From assembly GCA_025617745.1 (NCBI GenBank), contig CM046867.1, positions 26,404,705 through 26,468,704 on the forward strand: a DNA stretch of 64,000 bases, written 5' to 3'. Origin of the DNA: Heliocidaris erythrogramma (taxonomy: Eukaryota; Echinodermata; Echinoidea; Camarodonta; Echinometridae). Position 1 is the first letter of the stretch. Each line of letters opens with the position of its first letter. The translations under genes were made by a program, and so were the position numbers. This document shows positions 35,501 to 45,687 of this stretch, piece after piece. The notes beneath the pieces were generated by a model. It had not been told where the DNA came from, searched no databases, and saw only the letters and a program-made list of their open reading frames with translations.

Positions 35501-38500
35501 ACTATTACATTGTACTATGGTTCTTTTTTACAAGGGATGTCGAACAGTATAGGAAATTCTGCCTTGAATACTTTAAGTGCCCTAGGGCAGCTGGGTTAAA
35601 GCCACAGGATTAGGAGTACTTTGTCATCATCTTGAGCATTCCCTGGAATGGATATATGTGCAATAAAGATGTCTCTATTATTATCACCATTATAAACACT
35701 TACCGTACTGTATCTCAAAATTGGTTCATCAGCATCATTATATCCATAGACTTCAACCAGACCATCATCTCGTCCGATTAATAGATCTGAGATCCCATCC
35801 GCTGTGATGTCATAATTATCCATGCAAAGAATTCCACCACTGCGCTTCTCATTCGGAATCTCCCATTTATGACTGGGGGATATTCTAGAGGAATCAAAGA
35901 GAGGGACGATTACATGTACACATACCATATGAGTATTGTGATACAGAGTATGAATTGAGTTTGAGGTTTTGTCAGAAGATTTGGAATGTAGAAGTCAAGA
36001 AAAATCAGTTTCATCCTTCTACCAAACCTTAAATTACATTTTTAGAGTTAAGATACAGTACTGTTAAACTTTTTCCATTTCTACACATATGATTAGTATG
36101 GAACTACATAAAGGACCAATTAATGCATGGCTAAACAGGAAGCATTGACACCGAGGCAGCGTTTCATTAAACTGTCAATAAGTACAAGTTCGCGGACATC
36201 CCATTGAAACGCGTGTATTAAAATTAACGTGTTTCAATGGGATGCCGGCAAATTCGTACTTATGACGGTTTGATGAAGCGATTGCCCAGACGATGCTCAA
36301 ATCACTGACATGACTGTACTTTTAATTGTGTACTGAAATAATGCACTCATGAATCAAGCAACATTCAGCATTTGAGCCCAGCTTTGAGGAAACTAATGTT
36401 TGTAGTTTGCAGCAGGAAATTGTTGACATCACAGAAAGTCTGTGTTTACTATAGTGACTTACCTGTTTAACTGTACAAGACCAACTTTACCATCTGATGT
36501 TCCATACAAGACATCTTCACCATCCTCACCTAAAACACACAAAATTAAACAACAAGAAGATATTCATATTGAATTTACAGAAAATAAAGTTTAACAATCA
36601 GTTGCTGATCTTTGGTCCTTGCTCCTTCTACAGATATATACTTTTAAAGGCCAAGTCCACCCTAACAAAAAGTTGATTTGAATAAATAGAGAAAAATCCA
36701 ACAAGCATAACACTGAAAATTTCATCAATATCGGATGTAAAATAAGAAAGTTATGGTATTTTAAACTTTGGCAAAACAGTTATATGCTCAGTATGCAAAT
36801 GAGGGAACCAGTGACGTCACCCACTCACTATTTCTTTTGTATTTTATTATGTGAAATATAGAATATTTTAATTTCTGCAGATTTCACAATTAGGAAGCTC
36901 TCATTGAATTGTGTATAGGTTGCAACAATGGCAATTACACATGTTCAGCAAGGAATCAAACCTTGTTTCACATTATTACAAGGAAAAATTAAAATATTTC
37001 GTATTTCATTAAGCGAAACTTTAAAATACCATAACTTTCTTATTTTACATCCTATTTTGATGAAATTTTCAGTGTTATGCTTGTTGGATTTTTCTCTATT
37101 TATTCAAATCAACTTTTTGTTAGGGTGGACTTGGCCTTTAATGTAAGCATTTAGGAGCTATGTCTTTTGGGAAGAAACATCTTGCGTTGTGATAGTTACA
37201 GTTACATACCTGCGTGATAAGCTGACGAGTGCAGGTCGAAAAGCTTCGTTATCATGTCTCTTTTTCATGCCATATTGAATTTTGTAGTACCAGGAAATTA
37301 TTTGTATAAAACCTACCTCCTTCATCTGAAAAGAGACTGAGAGACTGAGGAGGACCAGCCACTTCCACCTCATAGAGCAGATTGGATCCTTCAATAACCC
37401 GCAACACTCGGTCCTGGCAGGCTAAGACTGGAGTGACCTCTCTGACCCGGGTCAAAGGTAAACACAGGATGTCATTTATGCGGTCACTGCAGAGGTAATA
37501 GTTCTCATCCTTACAGTCCAGATAGTGATTAAAGATGTAGTTACCACCAAGGAATAGATGGCTACCACAGACCCACCTGGAGACAATGAAAGAAGCAAAA
37601 CTAATAACAATATGGTCTTATTTCCCCCAGAGCAGCCGCAACAGTATTAATACTTTTCTTCCTGCGGGCCATGCAATTATTATTACCCGAGCATTGTCAG
37701 GTACCCATTTAGTACATCTGGGTCGAATGGGACAAATGTAGGTGAAACATCATGTCGAAGGATGTCAGCCCCAAGCAAATATTGAACCCAGTATCTCTAA
37801 CATGTGAGTCAAGAGCCTTCACTAATACATCACATGGCTCCGACATACTCCTTAACAATATGTTATCAGCATAGGATGGACTTCAAGAAGATGGAAAATA
37901 TGATTATTCTTACATACATGTAAGTGCTTATCAGTTTTGATACAATTCCATTTACACATGTGGCTATGTACGTGCTCTCCCTTCTCATTTTTACTTGCAC
38001 ATGAATTAGAATTCTGAAGTTTAGAATCATGACAATCAAAAAGTGCCACTCTCAACCCAGGTGTGAAATATGGATACCTGGTAGGAAGTTATTCCTGGAA
38101 TGTTTCAGCACCTTAGGACAGCTTGGCTGAAGCCAGAGGAACAGTATTATTTTGTTGGTGCCTTGGGCATCCCCTGGGATGGGTATGTACACATTCATGA
38201 GGCTATTGGTATTACGGCAGACAATGAGAACAATACTTACATTGTTTTGATGCTTTCTGTCAGGTTTGTGTCAAAGCCCAGAAACTGCTTGCCCTTCTTT
38301 GTGAAACCTTTGACCTCTGAACCACATGCTACAAAGATCTTGTCTGCTAGGGAACCTAGAGAACCACCCAGCTCTAAACGAGATATCTTGGGTCCTGGTA
38401 AAGTCTTGAAAGCGCTCTGTGTCAAAGAGTCACATTATAAAAGATGAAGAATTTAAAACATATTCAAAAGTTAGTCATGAAACAAGACAAGCTCTATACA

Positions 38501-40059
38501 GAAAGCCACAGGCTTGTCAACCAAGTGAACATGAAGAATAATGTAATAATGTAAATTAAAATGTAAGATATAAAGCTGAAGACAAATCAAATGGGTTTCT
38601 TTAAAAATGTCAAGTATCTTGTCAAGACCAGAATTGGCCCAATTAGTTTAAGATGGCCTATAAATTGTGTTTCTTAAAAAAAGAAAACCCAACTTTTCAC
38701 AACAATTACTAGAAAAATGATTATGTCCGGATTAATTCTTATTCATATCAAAGTTCAGTTCATCCTCTTTCATGTGATACCAAATATGTAATGATATTGT
38801 CATGGATGAATGAATTTGAAAGTTTTTAAGTGAGTGATGTCAAAAATAGTTTGTGCACAGAAGTAATATACAAAATGTAATTCCACTATAATGCAAAGAA
38901 ACAAAACAAGTGATAGAGACACATAACAAAGAAAAGTGATACTTCATGATGTTTACTTATTCGTCTGTCAACATGTATGCAACCAATATCATTGAGATAT
39001 GAGTCCAAAATTAGCCACGTCCTTTCTAGTGTGTGCTCGAGAAAGCAGAGTAAGATTCAATGAATGGCTATTCATTGTGTGGATGGATAGATCCCAATCT
39101 CATGCGCGAATCAATTCTTATATTACTGCTTTAAATTGTTTTAGTTCAATGATCCCAGGCTTTATCATCACAAATCTGGTAGCATATGAAGGGGATAAAA
39201 TTCCTTTTATTATGATGCATTACAACACTTTAAGTTATGTTTATTTGACAAAGTGTTGGTGGAGAAACTTGGATTTTCCTTTTTTAGGAAACACGCTGTT
39301 TAACAATGTTCATCCCACTGTGGTTTTTAAAGCTCAGACCTGCGGAATACTGAGAATCATCTCCACATTGAAACTTTGTAAAAAAAAAGTTAAATAAAAT
39401 ATTAAAACAAACATTATCAAAAGGTACAATATCAATAGTGAAAATAATCACTTAAAAATTGCTGATGGCAAAGAATAAAGTGACATACCGCAGCTTCTCC
39501 TTTCTTGATACTAAAACATTGAATAACACCAGCCTGATCAGCTACAGCAATCTTCTGTGGGGCTTTAGCCTTTTTCTCTGGGAGAAGTCTCATGGTCCGA
39601 GGGGATGTCACTCCAACCTACGTTCAAATCAAACACGTTTCAAAGGAAAATTGAGTACTGCGTTTGGAAAGATGTAATACATTTTGGGAATGGTTCATTA
39701 TGTAGTAAATAAAAAAATAACTGTATATTGTGAGGTTTTGATATTATCAAAATGATGACAAATTGATGAAATACTCCCCAAAATTACAAAAAAATGAATA
39801 GCACTACACTTAGAATATGATTAACACTGTGGCACAGTCATGTGTGAACATCTGTACTTACTGAACATCTAAAAATGAGATAAATAGATATCAACAATGT
39901 AGATTTGACAACAGCTCAAAGTAAGATATTTATATTTTCAGATTATTTCAATAAAAATGATAATAAAAAAGCAATTAATATTCACAATAAGGTGGTAAGG
40001 TGGTAAATGGTGGTACTAACCTGGAGATAATCCACTCTGTTTAAGCTTAATTCCATCAT
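29364..40059 (-). CDS. BBS7: BBS7, BBSome subunit (14 exons, complete coding sequence)
   Basis: Bardet-Biedl syndrome 7 protein, part of the BBSome coat that moves membrane proteins in and out of cilia and pairs with BBS2 and BBS9 in the core. Exons in transcription order: 40059-40021, 39617-39489, 38416-38241, 37576-37317, 36529-36463, 35884-35704, 35078-34994, 34456-34354, 33791-33524, 32805-32603, 31734-31570, 30978-30765, 30116-29993, 29503-29364. All borders are GT-AG and all phases join, giving 2154 nt, 717 residues plus TGA (human BBS7 has 715). Segments in order: N-terminal beta-propeller (about 1-335, with [13 protein letters not shown] and RDDGLVEVY), coiled coil (about 340-375), GAE/platform region ([27 protein letters not shown]), and a C-terminal helical region ([36 protein letters not shown]). 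The start is the first of two adjacent ATGs. Confidence 0.97.
29993..30116 (-). CDS. BBS7: BBS7 exon 13
   Basis: Encodes [34 protein letters not shown] and HLERLY. The + strand ORF over this exon is a shadow. Confidence 0.96.
30236..30400. mobile_element. SINE fragment in BBS7 intron
   Basis: Shares GGAATTACTTCCTACCAGGT, GCTTTAGCCAAGCTGCCCTA and CACCTGGGTCGAGAGTGGCA with pieces at 35540-35660, 37690-37850 and 38060-38200. Confidence 0.5.
30765..30978 (-). CDS. BBS7: BBS7 exon 12
   Basis: Encodes [36 protein letters not shown] and [20 protein letters not shown]. Donor GTCAGT. Confidence 0.97.
31570..31734 (-). CDS. BBS7: BBS7 exon 11
   Basis: Encodes [20 protein letters not shown] and [15 protein letters not shown] degenerate copy of its 5' half lies in the intron just upstream (31771-31850). 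Confidence 0.95.
31771..31850 (-). pseudogene. Vestigial duplicate of BBS7 exon 11 5' half
   Basis: ACACCCAGGAATGAATCTTA, CAACACTAAA and GGTTCATTGGCCTGTCATAG mirror the exon 11 sequence just downstream in the gene, with scattered substitutions and one internal deletion of about 17 nt. The TGACAG acceptor is retained, but the reading frame differs from exon 11. Confidence 0.75.
32603..32805 (-). CDS. BBS7: BBS7 exon 10
   Basis: Encodes [40 protein letters not shown] and [14 protein letters not shown]. Donor GTAAGA. Confidence 0.96.
32912..33043. mobile_element. Old TA-flanked MITE in BBS7 intron
   Basis: The inverted ends CTGTGAAACCACAAAC and a diverged AATTTTCAGGTTTGACAG are bounded by TA. 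It is similar in type to 40664-40858. Confidence 0.4.
33524..33791 (-). CDS. BBS7: BBS7 exon 9
   Basis: Encodes [20 protein letters not shown], then [20 protein letters not shown] and [18 protein letters not shown]. Covers the coiled coil and the start of the GAE-like domain. Confidence 0.97.
34354..34456 (-). CDS. BBS7: BBS7 exon 8
   Basis: Encodes [20 protein letters not shown] and QGKISHL, the end of the propeller and start of the coiled coil. Confidence 0.93.
34761..34934. mobile_element. 174-bp hairpin MITE in BBS7 intron
   Basis: The inverted ends GGGTGTTGCAAGAAAGTTGC and CAACTTTCTTGCAACACCC continue through TTGCAATTGATTGCAA-type words for about 40 bp. It has no ORF. Confidence 0.8.
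34994..35078 (-). CDS. BBS7: BBS7 exon 7
   Basis: Encodes [20 protein letters not shown] and EVIACTYA; aligns with the SESVTSIQGG segment of vertebrate BBS7. Donor GTGAGT. Confidence 0.94.
35228..35312 (-). repeat. Degenerate telomere-like CCCTAA tract
   Basis: Repeated AACCCTAACCCC, AATCCTAAAC and CGCAACCCTAACCCTG variants in a BBS7 intron. Confidence 0.6.
35540..35660. mobile_element. SINE fragment in BBS7 intron
   Basis: CTGCCTTGAATACTTTAAGT, CCCTAGGGCAGCTGGGTTAA and GAGCATTCCCTGGAATGG match the body of the SINE pieces at 38060-38200. Confidence 0.5.
35704..35884 (-). CDS. BBS7: BBS7 exon 6
   Basis: Encodes [36 protein letters not shown] and DEPILRYST. The acceptor was chosen at CTCTAG because it gives the split Arg codon and keeps frame. 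Confidence 0.95.
36159..36285. mobile_element. Hairpin MITE
   Basis: The left arm GCGTTTCATTAAACTGTCA with ACATCCCATTGAAACGCG, and the right arm CGTGTTTCAATGGGATGC with GACGGTTTGATGAAGCG, are inverted. It belongs to the CGTTTCATCAA end family. Confidence 0.75.
36463..36529 (-). CDS. BBS7: BBS7 exon 5 (67 nt)
   Basis: Encodes [20 protein letters not shown] and N, with split codons at both ends that fit the neighbours (G/GT and AG/A). Confidence 0.94.
36648..37137. mobile_element. 490-bp TTAA-flanked MITE in BBS7 intron
   Basis: TTAA lies at 36644-36647 and 37138-37141. Inverted ends AGGCCAAGTCCACCCTAAC and GTTAGGGTGGACTTGGCCT extend for about 115 bp with few mismatches (through AAAAAGTTGATTTGAATAAA and beyond). 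The ORF at 36928-37146 is an artefact. Confidence 0.85.
37317..37576 (-). CDS. BBS7: BBS7 exon 4
   Basis: Encodes [28 protein letters not shown], then [18 protein letters not shown] and a [11 protein letters not shown] end. 1 + 258 + 1 nt. Confidence 0.95.
37625..37850 (-). mobile_element. tRNA-like SINE head
   Basis: On the - strand it begins GGAGCCATGTGATGTATTAG. An A-box-like TGATGTATTAGTGAAGG is followed about 30 nt later by a B-box-like GGTTCAATATT, then by CACCTACATTTGTCCC and GGGTACCTGACAATGC. This is the architecture of tRNA-derived SINEs. Confidence 0.55.
38060..38200 (+). mobile_element. SINE body fragment
   Basis: TACCTGGTAGGAAGTTATTC, then GGACAGCTTGGCTGAAGCC and GGGCATCCCCTGGGATGG. 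It shares words with the fragments at 30236 and 35540, and lies 40 bp from BBS7 exon 3. Confidence 0.5.
38241..38416 (-). CDS. BBS7: BBS7 exon 3
   Basis: Encodes [20 protein letters not shown] through [20 protein letters not shown]. Ends with 2 nt of an ATG codon; donor GTAAGT. Confidence 0.96.
39489..39617 (-). CDS. BBS7: BBS7 exon 2
   Basis: Encodes [15 protein letters not shown] and [10 protein letters not shown], the first propeller blade. Phase 0 on both sides; donor GTATGT. Confidence 0.95.
40021..40059 (-). CDS. BBS7: BBS7 exon 1 (start codon)
   Basis: Encodes [13 protein letters not shown], matching the known short N-terminus (MDLILNRMDYLQ in human). Two ATGs are adjacent (40059-40057 and 40056-40054). 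Donor is GTTAGT. Confidence 0.9.
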
Positions 40060-40663
40060 CTTGAAGAATTGATTTCTAGAGATGCTTCCAAGTAAAAGTC
40101 ATCTGGGATTTAGTCTATTTTCTTTACTGTACAGGAAGACAAGTAAAGAAAAAAAATAAGTGGACAAGATTCACCCATTTCCACATATGGTGAGCCTCAT
40201 TTAATACAATTTTGTTCCCTTAAAGACCATCCGCGATACAGCTCTGGAACTCGGAATTGTCATATTGAGATTCAGAATACAGCACGCGCAAACGAGCTCT
40301 TCTCAAGTCTTGAACGTTCTCGAGAATGCTTTAGCACTGATATTAGAGCCTGACTGATAAGATTATGAAAAAAAAAATTCTCTACATTCAAAAAGTATGT
40401 CCCTTTTTTAACTCCAAGTTTGCAAACGAGGATTCGTATACCAAAATGGTGTTTAAAGCATGAAAATCGGGCAGGTAATGCCGGACATATTATATAAAAA
40501 AATACACAAAATGGTCTCAGATACGACTCATCTCAGAGACATTTCCTCCCATGTGGTAGGTCTTCACTCTACGACGACGGATGTTTTATCAGCTGTATCT
40601 GATTAAGGGCTGGCATTCAGCCTAGAAGCTTGTCTGACACTGACTTCATTACATTAATACATA

Positions 40664-40858
40664 CTGTAAATGTGGTGTGGAATTTTTCGTGCATTTCGCG
40701 CGGTATGAAATTTGAGTGAAAAAAAAAAACCCTTGTGAATATACTTGTTTATGTGTTCTTTTGGCCATGAGTCTAGCGCGTCGGCAAAATTAAAAACACA
40801 TGACACTTACTTGGTCGAGCGTGAAAAATTAATTGTGTGAAAATTTCCACTTTTACAG
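40664..40858. mobile_element. TA-flanked MITE
   Basis: TA lies on both sides (40662-40663, 40859-40860). The inverted ends CTGTAAATGTGG and CCACTTTTACAG are complementary with one mismatch. Size and TA duplication suggest a Tc1/mariner-type derivative. Confidence 0.65.
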
Positions 40859-40993
40859 TATTTGATTTTATTCCCAGAAGGCAGAACTCTGAAAACTAAA
40901 CACTAACCTAAGTACAACTTCGAACGGTAGAAAATGACCGGGTAGAAGAAAATATACAGCATATATATATATATTTATATATACACAGAATCT

Positions 40994-41140
40994 CGTTAGA
41001 CAAGACCGCTTCCAGCGTGCGGGCCTTGCACGCATTTTGACCATGCGTCTAATGGTGCATCTTCAGCATGCATGCAGTGCTGAAAACACCCGGTCAGAAT
41101 GCGTGCGAGGCCCGCGTGCTTGTAGCGATCTTGTCTAACG
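40994..41140. mobile_element. 147-bp hairpin MITE
   Basis: The left end CGTTAGACAAGACCGCT with GCGGGCCTTGCACGCATT, and the right end AATGCGTGCGAGGCCCGC with CTTGTCTAACG, are inverted. The opposite-strand ORF here is an artefact. Confidence 0.75.
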
Positions 41141-44100
41141 TATAGTGGATCTGAAAATTGTGTGCGACTGTAGGTTGATGACATTACGGGACTGCCGGGT
41201 CTATGAGCGCGGCATAGGCTTTTTCGGGGAGCTGTTCGGACAACATTGAACCTACCAGTAACCATTAAAATTAATATTTCATATTTCGTTTTCGATATTT
41301 TTTAATTCTAGGGTAAAAAAATGGGGTTTTAAATAAAATATTCTAAACATGCTAAAGCTGTGGTGAAGAGGAGATGAGAGAAGCTGGCTCACAGTAAAGG
41401 TAATTTTCAGGAGGTTCTTTAGACTCAAACATGGCTGCTCAATTGCAGAGCGACATTAAAAAACCAGAGTAGCGTCAGCTTTTTCTTTTTACTCTTCAGA
41501 GAGCCCTTCCAGGCTAACCACGATATAGACCAAAAAATTAGTCTATTTCGTTCGGGGATATGCTCCGCTGAGACTATGTCTGGCTTCACAGAATCCCTCT
41601 CCTAAATAGACCGAAGTCTGCCCTACCCAATCCCGCAGGAGTACTCTCCTACGGACAAAAGTTACAATAACCCCAATTTTATGAATTTGTATACCAACTG
41701 GTAGACATCTATGAAAAGAAAATTCTACAACATAATTTCAAATTTACCACATTACGACAAGTCCAACCAAAGGAATAGATTGCACATTCTTGTTTGCCAG
41801 CTTTTCAAACCATCTTTGCTCAAAACAAAGTTGCTGTTATAGATTCAGAACAAAATGCAATGGGGAAGCAATGACAGAGTTTCTTACTTGTACGGAACAA
41901 GCATTGGCTGACCCTAGTTTTGTTTACGAAAAAGACACTCTTGTTGAAGACTTCATTAAGGAAACGTTGCTTTATAGGGACATGTTATCGATTGCTGGAT
42001 TTAGAGCATCATTTTACAACGTCTATCTTTTCACGAGTTGATAACAAAATGAAAAATAAAGAAGTTCTTGAACTTGCAAAGACTAAAAGTCAAGCTGAAT
42101 CAGTTAAGATACTAATTTCATCACATCAGATCTCTCCGCAGAAAAAAGCATCATCAACAGCTTATAGGAAACAACTTCAAAACGCAAAAAAGAAGTATCA
42201 AAAACTCATGAAAGACAAGGGATGCCATGGGATGACAGCCCTTAACAAACTATTAGACTCGGATTTTATATATCCACAAAAATTACTCAAACCATCGCAA
42301 ACAGTACCATCACTACCTAAAAGTAAAACACAGCCCCACACGGCTCTAGAACAAAAAACAAAAAACAAAAACAAAAAAATCGCTTGCTAAAACGAACAAT
42401 ACAAGGCAAAAATGCAGAACTTAAAAGGCTTTATAGATCAAGGCTTAATTATTATTATTATTAAGGGCAGAGTCAAGAAACTCAGGAAGAAGGCAAAGGA
42501 AAGGAGAGATGAAGCAAGAAAACTAATGAAAACTGTGTCAGAATTTGAAGTTGAAAAGAAAGATCTGCATGAAGAAAATCAGTGGCTTAGAGAAATGGTT
42601 CAGGATGTCCTACCAATAAAGGATAGTAGTGGCCACTTTTCAGCAGAATTTAAGGAGTGCGTGTTTGCACTACTAAATCACAATGTGCCTTTTTTCCAGA
42701 TTGGCCAGTTATTAAGTCGGTGCTCAACTTAGCTCCGCTGAGAAAGGATGAAATGCCCAGCAAGAGTACAATACATGAATGGAACCTAATGAGGCTTATC
42801 ATGGCTCAACAACAACTGGCAGAAGAATTGCCAAGCGAAAAGAACCTAGGTCTTCTCAGTGATGAGACATCTAAATATGGGCAAAAATACGAGGGGTACC
42901 ACGTCAGTACCGGTGAAGGAAAAATGAGGGTTCTTGGAGTACGAGGCATTGCCTCGTAGGCGGGAAAAGATGTTCTGAACACATTGAAAGAAATACTTAA
43001 AGATATACAAGAAGTTTCTTCTGATGCAGATGACACAGCCAAGAAGGTTCTGCAAAATATCTCATCTACTATGTCAGATAGGGCAAGCACCCAGTTGAAG
43101 TTTAATGATCTCTTAGAGGAGTACCGGAAAGAAATTCTTCCACAGACAGTGGAAAATTATGACTTGCTTTCATGCAGTGAAAAATTATCACTGGGAAAAT
43201 TGTGCAACTTCTGCGGTCTACACGCTCTTGTGCATTTGGCTGAAGTATCAGCAGTGTCACTCCTTGAAACTCAACAAAGGTTATTTGATGAAGAAACGCC
43301 TGTATTTGACAAGTCATTCAGGAAGATATCAGAATCTGGCACAGAGCGGCTCATCAAGACAGCCTGCAAAGCAGTATCTCGTGGGGGTGATGAGAAGTCC
43401 GGATGCCATGGCAGATTCCTAGACTATATAAGACCCTGGTTGAAGAGTCATGGACTTCACAAACTACATATTGAACAGTTCCGCAGGAATAGGTTCAACA
43501 GCATCTTCAAAAACGCAGGTGTGTTTTTTATGCAGGATCAATTGGTTTCTTTACTTCAGAGTAACACAGACAATAAGCTGCTAAAGGCTGTTCTCTATGA
43601 TCTCAAAGTCATGGAGTAGTACTTGGCAGGATGCAAGGCACTTGGATTGGTTTCATATCTAGTCACCATGCCATTATGGAGCTCTATAGAGGATACAGAG
43701 ATCCATCTGATGGACAATGGTGGGCGATATCAAACCATCATCGACTTCATTCAACAAGCTAGTGAACAAGCTAATGGAAGGGTCTATGAGACTTCCATTC
43801 AATGAACAACACTCACTGGATCCAATTTTCAAAGCTCTGATCAGTGAAACAGACTTTGATGATACAACTGAAGCAATACTTCTAATGCTACTAGCAATGA
43901 CACAACTGCTGCAGAGAATTTTCTCTGATCACCTTGAGGGTAGAAGGTGGCACAATGCAAGCCCAGAGGAACGAGAAAAGGTGAAAGGCCTACCCAAACA
44001 CAATAAGATGCATGCCAATGAGGAAGCAAAGCTAAGACTTGTTAAGAAGAAAGAGAAGTTAACAGAAGACATTGTATACTGGGGGCTCTGGCAGACTGAG

Positions 44101-44454
44101 CAAAGTGTAGACGACTCTTTAAGTGTGCTGAAGACAAAGGCAGACAAGATGAAGGCTCTGAAGGTGCAGCTAAATTTTCGGCAAGAAGTGCTTCAACATA
44201 AACCATTAGAAAGTGCACTCAAAGATGTGTATGCATTTTCCAAGAAGGATGAGCATGGTCGCCGTGTGAACTATGACCATGAAAAGCTTGCTGGAAACCT
44301 GAAGGTCCTAATCAAGCATTCTTTTAGTATGGTTACCGTTCCTGATAGTGGGAGCAGTGATGGCAATACACCAATCTTAGTGGGAAAGAGAATCCGTCAC
44401 AGATTTATGACTGATGGACAGGAAGATTTCCACACTGGGAAAGTCATCTCACAG

Positions 44455-45597
44455 GTTCGACACAAGGATGTTGGTGTTATGGTTTTGAGAATTTTTGCTT
44501 TTGGAACTGTTGGATTTTTCAGTTATCGGATGTTTCAGTTATCACCATATGTTCTGTGCTCCCGCTGTAAAAAAATGAGCCTTTTCTCATCCATTTCTCG
44601 CTTTACTAAGAGTTGACATTTTCATATGCCCGTATTCTGAACTCCGGTTTAACTTAAACCGTGGTCTAAGTGTGGTTTAAACCCAGTCTAAAACTGCCCT
44701 TTGAACCAGCGTTTTAGAAAATCACGTTCTGAAATCTGGTTTAACTTCAACTCCAGTCTAGTATGGCTTAACTTTGTACAGAAATTTAGACGGGACTTAC
44801 GGTTTAAGTCAGTTTTGATTAAAGCTCTAGTTTAACTTAGACTGGAGTTTAAGTTAAACCGGAGTTCAGAATACGGGCCATAATGTTTAACTTTCATTTT
44901 AAGTGTTGACAGTTACATATTTTGCAGATTTGAATACAGTTGCTCATTTGTATTCATTTTTTTTTCTACTGGAAAGTTTTAAACAATAATTCAGAGTTCC
45001 ACCATTACTTTCTTTTTATGCATGTGTTTTACAGGTAGACTAAGAACTGTTGCCGTTGGATCTATTGGATGTTTTAGTTATACGTTTTGTTCTTCTGCTC
45101 TAAAACAAGAGCCTTTTCTCTTATTCATTTTTCTCCTTACTAACAAGTTTCATTTGTTGATGTTTCTTTGCAATTATACCGCCTCTTTTTTTCACTAACA
45201 AAATATTTTACTTGTACATTTGCCAGAATTATATCAGCACACATTTCTTCTGTTCCATTTTTTTTTATAACCTTTCTCTTTTGTTGAGTATTTGCAGAAC
45301 ACAAGCTTTGCTCAATATTTTGTTGTCATTTCTCATATTACCATTGACATTGTTTTGTTTAAATCATTATTTTGCTAAATGTTGTATCACTTTCTCTTTA
45401 CTGACCTCATTTGTTCACTCATGAAATAGTTGTAAAAATAGTTGTAAAGTTGTGAGGCAAATTTCACGTTTGTAGACGTTCACATGAACTGCCTTACAAG
45501 TGTCTGTTAATATTGTCTTTCCTATAAAAAAAAAATAAAACAAATCGATTCTTAGAACTGCATTAACTAAATTATTATTATGAATTTCTTTTTTCAG
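44455..45597 (+). other. 1.1-kb intron-like insert in the broken gene
   Basis: Bounded by CAG|GTTCGA and TTTTTTCAG|GTG, with phase 0 on both sides, so splicing would restore ISQ-VPG. It contains a TA-flanked MITE (44627-44880), and two diverged copies of one segment flank that MITE (about 44490-44620 and 45040-45170). Confidence 0.6.
44627..44880. mobile_element. 254-bp TA-flanked MITE
   Basis: TA lies at 44625-44626 and 44881-44882. The left end TGCCCGTATTCTGAACTCCG and the right end CGGAGTTCAGAATACGGGCCA are inverted with one missing G on the left. The interior holds repeated alternations of GTTTAA and TTAAAC. Confidence 0.85.
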
Positions 45598-45687
45598 GTG
45601 CCTGGGAATGGGTTTCCTGCGTGGTTCAACAACATGTACCAATTACTCAAGGACTATGAAAATGGAGACCTGGAAATTGTAGTCTAA

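Larger units (their letters stand above)
40060..41900. promoter_or_regulatory. BBS7 upstream region
   Basis: The intergenic segment between the BBS7 start and the broken gene on the + strand must hold the BBS7 promoter. I saw no convincing X-box (RFX) site or TATA box. Two MITEs occupy part of it. The boundaries of any promoter are unknown. Confidence 0.35.
41920..45687 (+). pseudogene. Broken multi-copy-type gene, probably transposase-derived
   Basis: Fragments of one protein in two frames. In order: a Lys-rich segment and (TTATT)n (41920-42480); a coiled coil KKLRKKAKERRDEARKLMKT; a core with LLSDETSKYGQKYEGYHVST; then NISSTMSDRASTQLKFNDLL, KLCNFCGLHALVHLAEVS and RRNRFNSIFKNAGVFF; a region ending GLWQTEQSVDDSLSVLKTKA; and KRIRHRFMTDG...GKVISQ. 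The last exon (45598-45687) adds VPGNGFPAWFNNMYQLLKDY and GDLEIVV, then TAA. In-frame stops lie at 42388-42390, 42957-42959 and 43617-43619, with frameshifts near 42700 and 43785. The layout resembles large uncharacterised families repeated in urchin, cnidarian and fish genomes (recalled, not searched). The D (SDETSKYG), D (MSDRAS) and C-x2-H (CGLH) spacing suggests an RNase-H-like transposase, which is an inference. A normal multi-exon gene is unlikely given the stops. Confidence 0.65.

Noticed and set aside
38999..39397. 132-residue + ORF in a BBS7 intron
   Set aside because: Antisense to BBS7 and intronic, with AT-rich composition and no recognisable domain.
40060..41300. X-box (RFX) element expected upstream of a BBS gene
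   Set aside because: No GTTRCC-N-RGYAAC-like inverted pair was seen; nothing claimed.
42806..43317. Minus-strand ORFs over the broken gene
   Set aside because: Antisense shadows of the transposase-like reading frames.
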